A stretch of DNA of 64,000 bases from Kitasatospora cheerisanensis KCTC 2395 (GCF_000696185.1 NZ_KK853997.1:840315-904314), one strand, 5' to 3'. Positions 1-8,635 are shown, counted from the first letter of the stretch. Notes: a model not told the origin generated them from the letters alone. Translations and numbers: made by a program.

Positions 1-1
1 G

Positions 2-562
2 GCGGTGGGCTACGGCGCGCAGGTGCTCCGCGAGGACTTCCACGTCCCCGGCCGGGGCGCGGTCTCCGTGATCGGGCTCAGCGTGCTCTCCGAGGCCCTC
101 GCCCTCCTGACGCTCGGGCTGGTCCGGCCCCGGGGCGAGGCCGTGCCGCGCAGGATCCCGCTCCTCGGCGGCCGTCGCGTCCGTCCGCTCGCCGCCGTCG
201 TCCCCGCCGCCGTCGGCTCACCGGCCCTCATGTACCTCTGGACGGCCTTCGGGTACTGGTGGAACGTCGACCGGCATCCGGCGGTGCTCGGACCTTGGCG
301 CACGATCGTCGGCATCCGGTACCAACCCCTGGGCCTCGGGGGGCCGTTGCCCGCCGCCGTCACCGTCTCCCACTACCGCCGCCACCGACCGCCCCGGGCG
401 GCGATCGCCTCCCGTCGGCTCCCCCGCGGGAATCGGCGGTCGGCGCGGCGCCCGGGCGGCAGCGCGGGGGTCAGTCCGCCAGGGTGCCGCGGTAGCCGAC
501 CGGGCCCTCGCCGGGGAACTGCGCGGTGCCCTGGAAGTTGCTGCCGTTGTCGAAGAAGGTGA
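2..562 (+). CDS. Partial integral membrane protein (C-terminal part)
   Basis: The gene enters from the left edge, so its start is not visible. The readable part has hydrophobic segments (around GAVSVIGLSVLSEALALLTL and a second near PLAAVVPAAVGSPALMYLW) separated by a short basic loop (RPRGEAVPRR). This resembles the last helices of a common family of uncharacterised actinobacterial membrane proteins; I do not know the function. Coding character fades after about position 400, and the last 90 bases overlap the convergent gene on the other strand. The true end may therefore be earlier if a base is missing here. Confidence 0.5.
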   Translation, partial: AVGYGAQVLREDFHVPGRGAVSVIGLSVLSEALALLTLGLVRPRGEAVPRRIPLLGGRRVRPLAAVVPAAVGSPALMYLWTAFGYWWNVDRHPAVLGPWRTIVGIRYQPLGLGGPLPAAVTVSHYRRHRPPRAAIASRRLPRGNRRSARRPGGSAGVSPPGCRGSRPGPRRGTARCPGSCCRCRRR

Positions 563-725
563 CGGTGCCGTTGCCGGCCTCGCCGCTCCAGGTCACGGTG
601 GTGCCGGTACCGGGAGCGCCGTTCCCGGGGACGACGCCGTCGCGGTTGGCGATGCTGGTGTTCAGGGGCGCGTCGTCCTGCCAGCCCCCGCCACCCGTCT
701 GGATCTCCGTGTTGTACGTGGCCAT
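471..725 (-). CDS. Small protein with one OAA-like agglutinin repeat (candidate lectin)
   Basis: 84 residues. The ATG at 725 is chosen because AAGGA lies 7 bases upstream. The sequence begins ATYN-E-Q-GGGGW and ends GEGPVGYRGTL. Both ends resemble the ~66-residue repeat of the OAA (Oscillatoria agardhii agglutinin) family of mannan-binding lectins, whose repeats begin YNVENQWGG and end GEGPIGFRATL. In known members, which have two to four repeats, W of QWGG and E of GEGP contact sugar. Here the E is kept, but the W position is T and a W follows four residues later. There is no signal peptide. Seen: motif similarity. Inferred: sugar binding. It could instead be an unrelated small beta-barrel. 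Confidence 0.6.
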   Translation of the reverse strand: MATYNTEIQTGGGGWQDDAPLNTSIANRDGVVPGNGAPGTGTTVTWSGEAGNGTVTFFDNGSNFQGTAQFPGEGPVGYRGTLAD

Positions 726-998
726 GTCCGTGTCCTTCCCTGTCCCCAAACGGTGGGCGGCGGTGCCGTGCGATGCGCCGCGCGAGCCGTTCGCGCACGC
801 TCACCGGCTCCAACTCCCCAGGACGGGGCGGGGATACGGGCAACCACCCACTCGGCCGCGCCGACCGGGTCACCGCGCGGCCGCACGCCCACCGGCGGCC
901 GGAGCCGGTCGGCGGGCGTACGGTGAGCGGGTGTAGGGGGCGCGAGCGGACAGCGGTCGTACGGTGCGCGAACAGCAGACGTGCAGGGCGGCGCGCGG

Positions 999-1817
999 TC
1001 AGCAGCCCAGCGGGGTCCAGCCCATCTGGACGCTGCCGGACCGCACCCAGCCGACCTTTCCGTTGCTCTCCAGGTAGAACCACGTCTCGCCGATGCTGTT
1101 GACGTTGGAGCAGCGGATCCACGCCCCGTCACCCTGGGCGGCCTGGCCCACGACGCCGCAGATGGTGCTCTGGCCGGTGCGGATGTTCACCGGACCGGCG
1201 ATGAACGAGCCGGGGTCGTGGGAGTCGTTCGCGGGTGTCCAGCCGCAGGCCGGCGGGTTGTCGTACCAGCTCTGCCGGTCGAGGGCGTTGCAGCCCTGGG
1301 CGCGCAGGCCGGACCCGGCGCTGTCCTCGATGCACCGGCCGGTGTTCTGGTTCTTCAACTCCCGAGTCCCGTCGTCCCACTTGTGCTCGAACCAGCTCTG
1401 GTAGTTGAGCGCGTTGCAGCCGAACGCGCGCAGGCCGGCCCCGGCGCTGTCGTCGATGCAGCGCTGGGTGTTCCGGTTCTTGAGCTCCCACGTCCCGTCG
1501 CCCCACTTGTGCGCGGTGAACTGCTGGTAGTCCAGGCCGTTGCAGCCGAACGCCCGCAGGCCGTAGCCGAGGCTGTCGTCGATGCACCGGCCGGTGTTCT
1601 GGTTGACCAGCACCACGGTGCCGCCCTCGATCAGGCTGCCGCGAACGGTGACGCCGCCGGGGCCGACGCCGGTCGCATCGACCGCACCGGGCGTGGCAGT
1701 TGCGCCGGCCGCGCTCGTCGCGCCCGTCGCGCTGGTCGCTCCGAACGCGAGCAGGGCGGTCAGCACCACTGCGAGCGCCCGGACGATGCGCCGGGCTGCG
1801 GGCGGGTTCGTTTTCAT
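999..1817 (-). CDS. Secreted ricin-type beta-trefoil lectin with C-terminal SH3-like domain
   Basis: 272 residues. The ATG at 1817 has GGAGG 7 bases upstream. A Sec signal peptide (RR, then a hydrophobic stretch ending near residue 40) is followed by three near-identical repeats starting at residues 72, 114 and 156, an exact 42-residue period. Each has N-x-NT-x-RCI-D/E-DS, a second Cys about 17 residues on, and a Q-Q/S-F/W end, the pattern of a RICIN beta-trefoil with one disulfide per lobe. Residues 190-272 carry a Cys-containing SH3b-like domain (GPVNIRTG, WFYLE, GWVRSGSVQ). Family knowledge suggests an exported carbohydrate- or wall-binding protein; no catalytic domain is present. Confidence 0.85.
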   Translation of the reverse strand: MKTNPPAARRIVRALAVVLTALLAFGATSATGATSAAGATATPGAVDATGVGPGGVTVRGSLIEGGTVVLVNQNTGRCIDDSLGYGLRAFGCNGLDYQQFTAHKWGDGTWELKNRNTQRCIDDSAGAGLRAFGCNALNYQSWFEHKWDDGTRELKNQNTGRCIEDSAGSGLRAQGCNALDRQSWYDNPPACGWTPANDSHDPGSFIAGPVNIRTGQSTICGVVGQAAQGDGAWIRCSNVNSIGETWFYLESNGKVGWVRSGSVQMGWTPLGC

Positions 1818-2106
1818 TCGGGTTCCTCCGGTTCGCCGAAGAGAGGGGCAGGACAGGCGCCTTCGCCCCGGCCGGACCGCCACTGGGCGTGCATCTGCTG
1901 CCGGGCCGGGTGTCGAGCCAGCACAGCAGCCCCGGGCGGGCCCGCACAGGCTCCCGGGCCGGGCGGTGAACATCGGTGGACAACGGGGCGGGCGGAGCCG
2001 GTCGTGTCACCCCGTGCGCCTCGGTTGCGCCGTTGACGTGGACGGACATCGCCGAACAATGAGACATGCCGTCCGCCCGGGCGGGCAGCGGCGAGGGGAG
2101 AGGCGC

Positions 2107-3027
2107 GTGTCACGCAGGCAACACCCGCTCGAGGGCGAGGGCGCCGTGGTCCGGTTCGCCGAACGCCTGCGGTCCACCCGGGAGACGGCCGGACTGACGC
2201 TGCGTCAACTGTCCAGACGTTCGGGCTTCTCCCCCAGCACGCTGTCGATCGCCGAGGCCGGGAAGAAGCTGCCGTCCTGGGACGTGACGGCGGCGTTCGT
2301 CGCGGGCTGCGGCGTGACGGACACCGGCCGCTGGCGCGGACTCTGGGAGTCGGCCCAGGACGGCGGTCCCGCACCGGAGCAGTCCGCCCAGGACCGCCAG
2401 CCGGAAAACGCTTTCCCGCCGCCTGCTCCCCCGGACTTCGACGCCCCGGCCCTCCCCGCGCGGCGCGGCCTCCTCCGCCGGGGGTGGCCGTTCGCCCTGA
2501 CCGCCGCGGCCTCCTCGGCGCTGACCGTCGCGGCGATGCTCGCCTTCACTCCGCCCGGCACGCCCGCCCCTCGCACCGCGGCCTCGGCCCCGTTGACCTA
2601 CCCGCCCGGGGACGACCCGGTCCCGACCTCCAAGTGCGACGGCCAAGTGGCCGGCTTCGGCTGCCACCGGAAGGAGCCCGGCGCCGCCGGCTGCTGGATG
2701 ATCCCGGGCGCCGTGGTCCGCGCCACCTCACCGCTCGCCTTCGAGGGCCGGCAGGTCGCCGTCCTGGAGAACTGGTACTCCCCCACCTGCGGCACCCACT
2801 GGGCCCAGATCCGGATGCCGGCCGGCTGGGAGGCCCGCGTCGAGATGTCCACCCAGACCGCCCGCGACTGCGAACCGATGGACTGTCAGACCCTCAACCA
2901 CGCGATGACACCGCCCCTGTGGACGAACATGCTCTTCGCCGTCAACCAGCCGACCGTGGCGCTCGCCTACGTCAAGCTCCCGACGGGCGAGGTGAAGAAG
3001 CTCGAAGCCTCCACCGCCGGTCCTTGA
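2107..3027 (+). CDS. XRE-family regulator with single membrane helix and DUF2690 extracytoplasmic domain
   Basis: 306 residues from GTG 2107, preceded by AGGGGAG at 6 bases; an in-frame ATG at 2059 is an alternative. Residues 15-75 form an XRE helix-turn-helix (LTLRQLSRRSGFSPSTLSIAE). A proline-rich linker leads to one transmembrane helix (about 120-145), then a domain with six cysteines (CDG, GCH, GCW, TCG, DCE, DCQ) and the Y-SPTCGTHWAQI motif of DUF2690. The topology suggests a DNA-binding protein held at the membrane with an outside sensor domain; the signal is unknown. It ends 6 bases before the convergent hydroxylase gene. Confidence 0.85.
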   Translation: MSRRQHPLEGEGAVVRFAERLRSTRETAGLTLRQLSRRSGFSPSTLSIAEAGKKLPSWDVTAAFVAGCGVTDTGRWRGLWESAQDGGPAPEQSAQDRQPENAFPPPAPPDFDAPALPARRGLLRRGWPFALTAAASSALTVAAMLAFTPPGTPAPRTAASAPLTYPPGDDPVPTSKCDGQVAGFGCHRKEPGAAGCWMIPGAVVRATSPLAFEGRQVAVLENWYSPTCGTHWAQIRMPAGWEARVEMSTQTARDCEPMDCQTLNHAMTPPLWTNMLFAVNQPTVALAYVKLPTGEVKKLEASTAGP

Positions 3028-3033
3028 CCACCT

Positions 3034-3902
3034 TCAGCGTGAGGCGGCTGCCGGGCGGCCGTGGCGCGGGGCGCTGTCCTCGTCGAGGGTGGTCAGGAAG
3101 TCGTGCAGGGTGTCGGCGACTTCGTGCAGGCAGCGGGCGCTGAACAGGACGGGCTGGTAGCCGGTGATGTCGTACGGGGTGGTGAGCATCGCGGCGATGC
3201 CGAGGGGCGGATCGCGGGGCGGGCGAGGCGGCTGATCTCGCCGCAGGAGGAGAGCAGGGCGGCGCCGAAGGCCTTGGGAACGCCGTCCTCCTCCAGGACG
3301 CCGTACTCGAGGGCGAACCAGTAGACGTCGCTGATCATCTGGAGGACGTCCGGATCGTCGATGCGGCGGGCCGCCTCGCCGATCAGGCGGTAGATCTCGG
3401 CGAAGGCCGGGCTGGACAGGTGGATGCCGTGGCCGAAGACGTCGTGGACGACGTCGGGTTCGGGGGTGAACAGCGGGACGGCGGGGTGGCGGACGAACTG
3501 CACGGCGTGGAAGTAGCCGTCGGCCATCGAGCCGAGGAAGCGCTTGTTGGCGACCACGCCGCCGGCGAGGGTGAACTCGAAGCCGGTCATGCGGCGCAAC
3601 TCCGCTCCGACTTCGGCGTGCTGCGGAATGTGATCGGCCGGGATGGGCGCCTGCTCGCGGGCGTCCAGGACGGCCCGGCAGGCGTGCACCCCCTGCGCGG
3701 CCCACAGGGCGCGGTGGACGATCCGCCAGGTCCGCTGCTCGCCCGGGCTGTACTCGACGGCGGGGGCGGGATCGCCGACCCGGTGGCCGTCGGCCCGCGC
3801 GGCGATGGCCCGGCGTCGGTGCACGTAGGACGGATCGCTGAGGCCGGGATGCTCGACGGCCGCACCCAGCCGGCCCCCGGCCGTCACGGGCGTGCGCGCC
3901 AC
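3034..3902 (-). CDS. Biopterin-dependent aromatic amino acid hydroxylase, phenylalanine 4-monooxygenase type (frameshifted)
   Basis: The reading frame breaks near 3217-3220. Upstream the protein reads to SSCGEISRLARP; after a -1 shift it continues RDPPLGIAAMLTTPYDITGYQPVLFSA, exactly where the hydroxylase fold should continue. One extra C in the CCCC run (coding strand) restores one protein of about 289 residues. Motifs fit the family: VHDVFGHG supplies the two iron-binding histidines, FALEYGV the iron-binding glutamate, and PYDIT-YQPVLF is the conserved tail. The family hydroxylates Phe, Tyr or Trp using tetrahydropterin, Fe(II) and O2; phenylalanine is the likeliest substrate. The start is taken as GTG 3902 without a strong ribosome site. 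It is either a pseudogene or a sequencing error. Confidence 0.8.
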
Positions 3903-4022
3903 TGTTCCGCCCACGACGTTCTTCTGCCCCGCCCGCGCGCACTCACACCCCCGCCGCGCCGGACACTGCCCGCCCCGGCCCGCCCCGCCCTCGGGCCCCC
4001 GCAACCCCGGCCCGCCCTGCCC

Positions 4023-4616
4023 TCAGGCCAGCCCGGACGCCCGCTGGACGGCCTTCGCCGCGAACTCGTGCATGTCCGCCGCGCTGAACGGGCTCAGCTT
4101 GGTCACGCTGAGGTACACGACGAGCCGTCCGCGCCGGATGTAGAGCGTGTTCCAGTGGGTCTTGGCGTTCTGCTCCGTGAAGTAGTGCACCTCGTCGCCG
4201 AGGTCGCGGAACAGGGTGGCGTCCTGCTCCGGCGGGGTGCCGATCAGCTTGTTGAGTTCGCCGACCAGCTCGGGGAGGCGGGTGCTCGCCTCCGCGGCGT
4301 TCTCCTCGCGCTCCAGCAGCTCGTCGAGCGTCTCCAGGCCGCCGCCCGTCCCCCGGAAGCTGGCGGTGTGGATCTTGGCGTCGTTGTCACAGCGGGTGGG
4401 CGTCGGCCAGTCCTTGTACCCGGCGGGAAGGTCCTGCGCGGTGACGAGCGCGTCGCAGATCGCCTCCGCGCCACCCGCCGCAGCGCTCGCCGTCCCGGAG
4501 TCCGAGTGCCCGGTGCCGCTCCCCGACGTGCACCCCGATCCGAGCAGCAGCACGGCTCCGGCCGTCGCGGCCGCCACTCCCAGCCGCCGGCTTCGCCGAA
4601 TTCTCCGGTCTTTCAT
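4023..4616 (-). CDS. Putative secreted lipoprotein
   Basis: 197 residues starting at ATG 4616. The N-terminus is strongly basic (KDRRIRRSRR), then a hydrophobic stretch ends in the lipobox LGSGC at Cys29, so the mature protein should be lipid-anchored outside the membrane. A Ser/Gly/Thr linker precedes a soluble domain with a Cys pair (AEAICDAL and TRCDND) and an HWNTLYIRRGRLVVYLS strand. I do not recognise a characterised family; this is a common actinobacterial lipoprotein architecture. It sits alone, divergent from the MerR-type operon. Confidence 0.8.
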   Translation of the reverse strand: MKDRRIRRSRRLGVAAATAGAVLLLGSGCTSGSGTGHSDSGTASAAAGGAEAICDALVTAQDLPAGYKDWPTPTRCDNDAKIHTASFRGTGGGLETLDELLEREENAAEASTRLPELVGELNKLIGTPPEQDATLFRDLGDEVHYFTEQNAKTHWNTLYIRRGRLVVYLSVTKLSPFSAADMHEFAAKAVQRASGLA

Positions 4617-4696
4617 GAGCCCCCCAGGAAAAGTCCGCTGATTCGGTCGCGGAGCATAACAGCCGCGTTCACCGGCCCCGTCACGGGAGGCCGGAG

Positions 4697-4727
4697 TTGA
4701 CCCTCTCCTGGCGTCAGGGTTCAGCAT
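4697..4727 (+). promoter_or_regulatory. MerR-type promoter with 19-base spacer and inverted repeat
   Basis: TTGACC (4697-4702) and CAGCAT (4722-4727) are separated by 19 bases instead of the usual 17. An inverted repeat ACCCT (4700-4704) / AGGGT (4716-4720) lies in the spacer. This over-long spacer with a dyad is the hallmark of promoters that MerR-family activators untwist. The first downstream gene is itself a MerR/TipAL regulator at 4755, so autoregulation is the likely reading. Confidence 0.8.
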
Positions 4728-4754
4728 GGTGCGCGTTCGAAGGGAGATCGGGTA

Positions 4755-5546
4755 ATGGCTGGGCAGGGTGCGAGCTATTCGGTCGGGCAGGTGGCGGGGT
4801 TCGCCGGGGTGACGGTGCGGACGTTGCACTACTACGACCGGGAGGGGTTGCTGTCGCCGAGCGAGCGGACTGCGGCGGGGTACCGGCTGTACAACGACCG
4901 GGACTTGGCGCGGCTGCAACAGATCCTGTTCTACCGGGAGTTGGAGTTTCCGGTGGAGGAGATCCGGAGCATCCTCGACGATCCGCAGGCGAACGCGGTC
5001 GCGTACCTGAAGGAGCGTCACCGGCAGCTCAACGAGCAGATCACCAAGCTGCAGAAGCTGGTGGAGGTCGCCGAGCAGGCCATCGAGGTGGAGCGGACGG
5101 GGGTGCGGCTCTCGCCGGAGGAGCGGTTCGACATCTTCGGCGAGGTCCGCTTCGACCTCAGCTACGCGACGGACGCGCAAGTGAAGTGGGCGGACAGTGC
5201 GCGGCAGCGCGAGTCGATGGCGCGGGCGGCCCGGCACAGCAAGGCGGACTGGCGCCAGCTGATGTCCGAACTCGCCCAGTGGCGCGCCGAGTTGATCGTC
5301 GCCTTCGAGGACGGTCAGCCGGCCGACGGGGAGCGGGCGATGGACCTCGCGGAGCAGCACCGGGCGCATGTGGAGCGCTGGTTCACACCGTGTCCGGCGG
5401 AGTCGCACCGGCTGATCGCGGCGGACTACCTGAGCGATCCGCGGGCGTTCGCGATGCTCGTGCCGCCGTCCGAGCAACTGCCCGGCCTGGCCCGGTTCCT
5501 GCACGCCGCGATCGACGCCAACGCCGGTCGCCTGATGGAGGGTTGA
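4755..5546 (+). CDS. TipAL-type MerR regulator with TipAS-like ligand-binding domain
   Basis: 263 residues. ATG 4755 follows GGGAG by 8 bases. Residues 7-75 are a MerR winged helix (YSVGQVAGFAGVTVRTLHYYD, GYRLYNDRDL), 85-115 a dimerising coiled coil (ITKLQKLVEVAEQAIEV), and 135-260 match the TipAS antibiotic-binding helical domain (MDLAEQHRAHVERWF, YLSDPRFA-like segment). TipAL of Streptomyces lividans captures thiopeptides and activates its own promoter. The promoter at 4697 and the co-transcribed glycosyltransferase 9 bases downstream suggest a drug-induced response; the ligand here is unknown. Confidence 0.9.
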   Translation: MAGQGASYSVGQVAGFAGVTVRTLHYYDREGLLSPSERTAAGYRLYNDRDLARLQQILFYRELEFPVEEIRSILDDPQANAVAYLKERHRQLNEQITKLQKLVEVAEQAIEVERTGVRLSPEERFDIFGEVRFDLSYATDAQVKWADSARQRESMARAARHSKADWRQLMSELAQWRAELIVAFEDGQPADGERAMDLAEQHRAHVERWFTPCPAESHRLIAADYLSDPRAFAMLVPPSEQLPGLARFLHAAIDANAGRLMEG

Positions 5547-5554
5547 CGAGGAAG

Positions 5555-6775
5555 ATGCGCATTCTGATCACGGCGGCGGGCTCGCACGGAGATGTCGCGC
5601 CGTACACGGGGCTGGGCGTCCGGCTGGCCGAGGCGGGCCACCAGGTGGCGTTGGCGACGCACCGGAGCCACGCCGAGCTGGTGGGGCGGTGCGGGCTGGA
5701 GTTCCGGCCGCTGCCGGGGGATCCGCAGGCGGGCGGGGAGCCGGTGCGGGGGAAGGGCGCGATGCTGCGGCGGGCGAAGCAGTTCGTCGGGGAGCTGGGG
5801 CGGGGCATCGCCGAGGTGGCGGAGCCGGGGGCGGACGTGCTGCTGCTGTCGACCTCGACGGCCCCGCTGGGGTGGCACGTGGCGGAGGCGACGGGCACGG
5901 CCAGCGCGGGGGTGTACCTCCAACCGGTGGAGCCGACCGGGGAGTTCGGGCCGGTGGTCGGGGGTGCGAGGTCGCTCGGCCGGTGGGGGAACCGGATGGC
6001 CGGGCGGGCCGCGCTGGGCGTGGTGGACCGCCTGCACCGGGACGCCGTCGCGGAGTTGCGGGCCCGGCTCGGCCTGCCGCCGCTGTCCGGGTCGGCGATG
6101 CGCCGCAGGCTGGCGCGCGAACAGTGGCCGGTGCTGCACGGGTTCAGCTCCGCGCTGGTGCGGCGTCCGGCGGACTGGCGGCCCGGGCTGGAGGTGGTGG
6201 GCAACTGGTGGCCGGCCGGGCAGGGCGAACTCCCGGACGAGGTCGAGGAGTTCCTCGCGGCCGGCCCGGCGCCGGTGTTCATCGGCTTCGGCAGCATGGG
6301 CTCGGGCCAGGGCGAGCGGCTGAGCCGGCTTTCGGCGGAGGCGCTGCGCGCGGCGGGCCGCCGGGGTGTGGTGCAGGCCGGCTGGGCGGGGCTGTCGGTC
6401 GACTCGGCGGACGTCCTGACGGTCGGTCGGCTCGACCACGCGGCGCTGTTCCCACGGATGGCGGCCGTCGTCCACCACGCGGGGGCGGGCACGGCCGCGG
6501 CGGCGCTGCGGGCCGGCGTGCCGTCGGTGCCCGTCCCGGTGACGGCGGATCAGCCGTTCTGGGCCCGCCGGCTGACGGCCGTCGGGGCCGCGGTGGCGCC
6601 GGTCCCGTTCGCCGAGCTGACGGCGGAGCGCCTGGCCGCGGCGATCCGCTCGGCGGTCGACGGCCCGTCGCTCCGCCATTCCGCGGCAGCGGCGGCGGCC
6701 CGGATGGCGAAGGAGGACGGCGCGGGCCGGGTCGCGGAGCTGCTCGCCGCACTGCCCCGCCAGGCCGCCGCCTGA
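5555..6775 (+). CDS. GT1-family glycosyltransferase (macrolide/sterol/antibiotic type)
   Basis: 406 residues from ATG 5555 with GAGGAAG immediately upstream. The N-terminal Rossmann half starts MRILITAAGSHGDVAPYTGLG, the acceptor-side signature of GT1 enzymes. The C-terminal half has GFGSMGS and the donor-binding motif VHHAGAGTAAAALRAGVPSVPVPVTADQPFWA. These enzymes move a sugar from a nucleotide donor to lipophilic acceptors such as antibiotics, sterols or flavonoids. Its place directly behind a TipAL regulator suggests inactivation or decoration of the compound the regulator senses; this is inference. It converges on the phosphate-type transporter. Confidence 0.9.
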   Translation: MRILITAAGSHGDVAPYTGLGVRLAEAGHQVALATHRSHAELVGRCGLEFRPLPGDPQAGGEPVRGKGAMLRRAKQFVGELGRGIAEVAEPGADVLLLSTSTAPLGWHVAEATGTASAGVYLQPVEPTGEFGPVVGGARSLGRWGNRMAGRAALGVVDRLHRDAVAELRARLGLPPLSGSAMRRRLAREQWPVLHGFSSALVRRPADWRPGLEVVGNWWPAGQGELPDEVEEFLAAGPAPVFIGFGSMGSGQGERLSRLSAEALRAAGRRGVVQAGWAGLSVDSADVLTVGRLDHAALFPRMAAVVHHAGAGTAAAALRAGVPSVPVPVTADQPFWARRLTAVGAAVAPVPFAELTAERLAAAIRSAVDGPSLRHSAAAAAARMAKEDGAGRVAELLAALPRQAAA

Positions 6776-6825
6776 ACCACGACCGAACGCCCACCGCCCA
6801 CCGCCCGTCGCTGACCGCCCGTCGC

Positions 6826-8093
6826 TCAGAGCACGCCCACCAGCACGATCACCATCGCGGGCAGGACGACGAACACCGTCCCGAGGTAGCCGGCCAGGAC
6901 CCAGCGGCGTTCGGAGGCGACCCGGGCGAGGTTCTCGGCGCAGAACAGCGGCACGGGGCGCAGCAGCGGGATCACGTAGATCGCGACGATCGAGAACAGG
7001 TTGTAGATCAGGTGCACGAAGGCGGCCTGGAGGCCGATCCTCGCGTCCGGTCCGACGCCCGCGAACGCCGCGAAGACGACCGTGAACGTGGTGCCGAGGT
7101 TGGAGCCGACCACGACGGGATACACCTGGGCCGGCGTCAGGATGCCCGCGCCGGCGAACGGGACCAGGACGGAGGTGGTGATGGTGGAGGACTGGGTGAC
7201 GACGGTGACGCCCATGCCGGACGCCATGGCGAGGTAGACGTTCCGGCCGACGGCCTTGATCAGCACGTCGCGGGCCCTGCCGACCATCAGCAGTTTGAGC
7301 AGCTTGCCCAGGTAGCGGACGGCGACCAGGATCAGCGCGGCGCCGATCACGATGGTGGACAGCGGGCCGAGGGTGCCGGCGACGTGCGAGGTCGCGTGGA
7401 CGACCGCCTGCTCGACCGGCCGGGTGGCGGACCGGACGATGTTGAAGTGGGCGGGGTCGGGCAGCCAGTCGGTGCCGTAGAGCGCGTCGGTCAGGGCGTG
7501 GCTGATGTGTTGCAGGGGGTGCCAGATCAGTTCGACCGGGAAGAAGATCAGCAGCGCGAGCCAGTTGTAGAAGTCGTGGACGGTGGACGCGCCGAGTGCC
7601 CGGCGGAACTCGGTGCGGTCGCCGATGAAGGTCAGGGCGACCAGGCTCGTCGTCACGGTGGTGCCGACGTTCGCGCCCAGGATGATGGGGATCGCGCCCT
7701 CGATGGGCAGTGCGCCCGACCCGACGGCGGTGACCGCGATGGCGGTCGTCGTGGTCGACGACTGGATCAGGACGGTGCCGAGGACGCCGACGCTCAGCCC
7801 GACCCACGGGTTGGCGGCGAACGCGAACAGGCTGTGCGCCGCGTCGCCGCCCAGGTCCGCGAAGCCGCCGCTGATGATGCTGACGGCGCAGATCAGCAGG
7901 TAGATCAGCCCGGCGACACCGGCCCAGCCGAGCGCCTTGCCCCAGGCGGGAAGCTCGACCGCCCCGTCACCGACCGTGGAGTCCTCCGGGCGGACGGAGG
8001 CCGCCCTCGGTGAACCGCCGGACGGCGCCCGGTCGGAGGCGTCGCCCCCGGGTGGCTGCTGTCCGGCCCGCTGTCGGATGAGACGTCCTCCAT
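6826..8093 (-). CDS. Na/Pi cotransporter family membrane protein (probable N-terminal frameshift)
   Basis: The transporter core is clear: two inverted repeats with VLIQSSTTTTAIAV / GANVGTTVTTSLV and VVTQSSTITTSVLV / GSNLGTTFTVVFA, the QSS motifs of the NptA/PF02690 family, plus about eight membrane helices. It probably exchanges sodium and phosphate, though some relatives move other anions. The uninterrupted frame begins at GTG 8166 with no ribosome site. I prefer ATG 8093, which sits 6 bases after TAGCCT (leaderless) and reads MEDVSSDSGPDSSHPG before a -1 shift in the C5 run at 8045-8049 joins the main frame, giving 422 residues. Confidence 0.8.
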
Positions 8094-8099
8094 GGACCA

Positions 8100-8130
8100 A
8101 GGCTAGGAGCTTCCCGGCACGATGATCGTG
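8100..8130 (-). promoter_or_regulatory. Leaderless promoter and 13-bp palindrome upstream of the Na/Pi transporter
   Basis: On the minus strand TAGCCT (8100-8105) stands 6 bases before ATG 8093. Just upstream is a perfect palindrome CACGATCATCGTG (8118-8130), in the position of a -35 region or operator. The repressor or activator is not identifiable from the sequence. Confidence 0.55.
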
Positions 8131-8225
8131 ACGAAACGCCCAAGTCCGGCACGAGTCGGTGGACACCGCCGGCGGGTGCGGCCGGCCGGCGGCGCCAACG
8201 CGGCACCACAGCGCGGGTGTTCACG

Positions 8226-8270
8226 GCCGCGACCCTGCCGGGGCCGCGGGCCCCGGCAGGGTCGCGGCCC
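8226..8270. terminator. Very strong hairpin, 21-bp perfect stem with 3-base loop
   Basis: The arms 8226-8246 and 8250-8270 are perfectly complementary with loop GCG. It lies just past the stop of the gene at 8273-8635 and before the transporter promoter, so it most likely ends that transcript. No T-tract follows, as is common for actinobacterial terminators. Confidence 0.8.
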
Positions 8271-8272
8271 GG

Positions 8273-8635
8273 TCAGGCGTCGGAGTAGCTGAGGTCGCCG
8301 ACCGACCAGGCGCTGATGTCGGCGATGGCGATGCGGTACATGCCGCCGGTGTGCGGTAGGCCGAAGTCGCCCTGGAGGATCCTCGCCCGGTGCAGGTGGA
8401 GGTGGGTGGGGCGGCCGGGCGGCTCTTCGGCGGGTGGGGCGAAGAGGGCGGCGAAGGGCTTGAGGTGGTCGGAGGCCTGGAGGACGTCGGCCACGCGCTC
8501 CCACCACAGGGCGACGGGGGCGAGCCGGCCGGTGATCACGGCTCCGGGAACCACCACGGTGAGGGACATCTGGTTGCTGTGCTCGGACTCGACCATCGCG
8601 GCGATGTCGACGAGCAGCCCATCGGGGTTCGACAT
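8273..8635 (-). CDS. GvpU-like gas vesicle accessory protein candidate
   Basis: 120 residues starting at ATG 8635. The order of elements (SNQMSLTVVVPGAVITGRLAP near the N-terminus; THLHLHRARILQGD and MYRIAIADISAWSVGDLS at the end) resembles GvpU, a small cytoplasmic accessory protein of gas vesicle clusters (GxLVSG, YIHLKDAR and W-RISEVSGFTLG-LS in classical members). No structural gas vesicle gene (gvpA) is in the window, so the role is uncertain. It ends at a very strong hairpin. Confidence 0.6.
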   Translation of the reverse strand: MSNPDGLLVDIAAMVESEHSNQMSLTVVVPGAVITGRLAPVALWWERVADVLQASDHLKPFAALFAPPAEEPPGRPTHLHLHRARILQGDFGLPHTGGMYRIAIADISAWSVGDLSYSDA

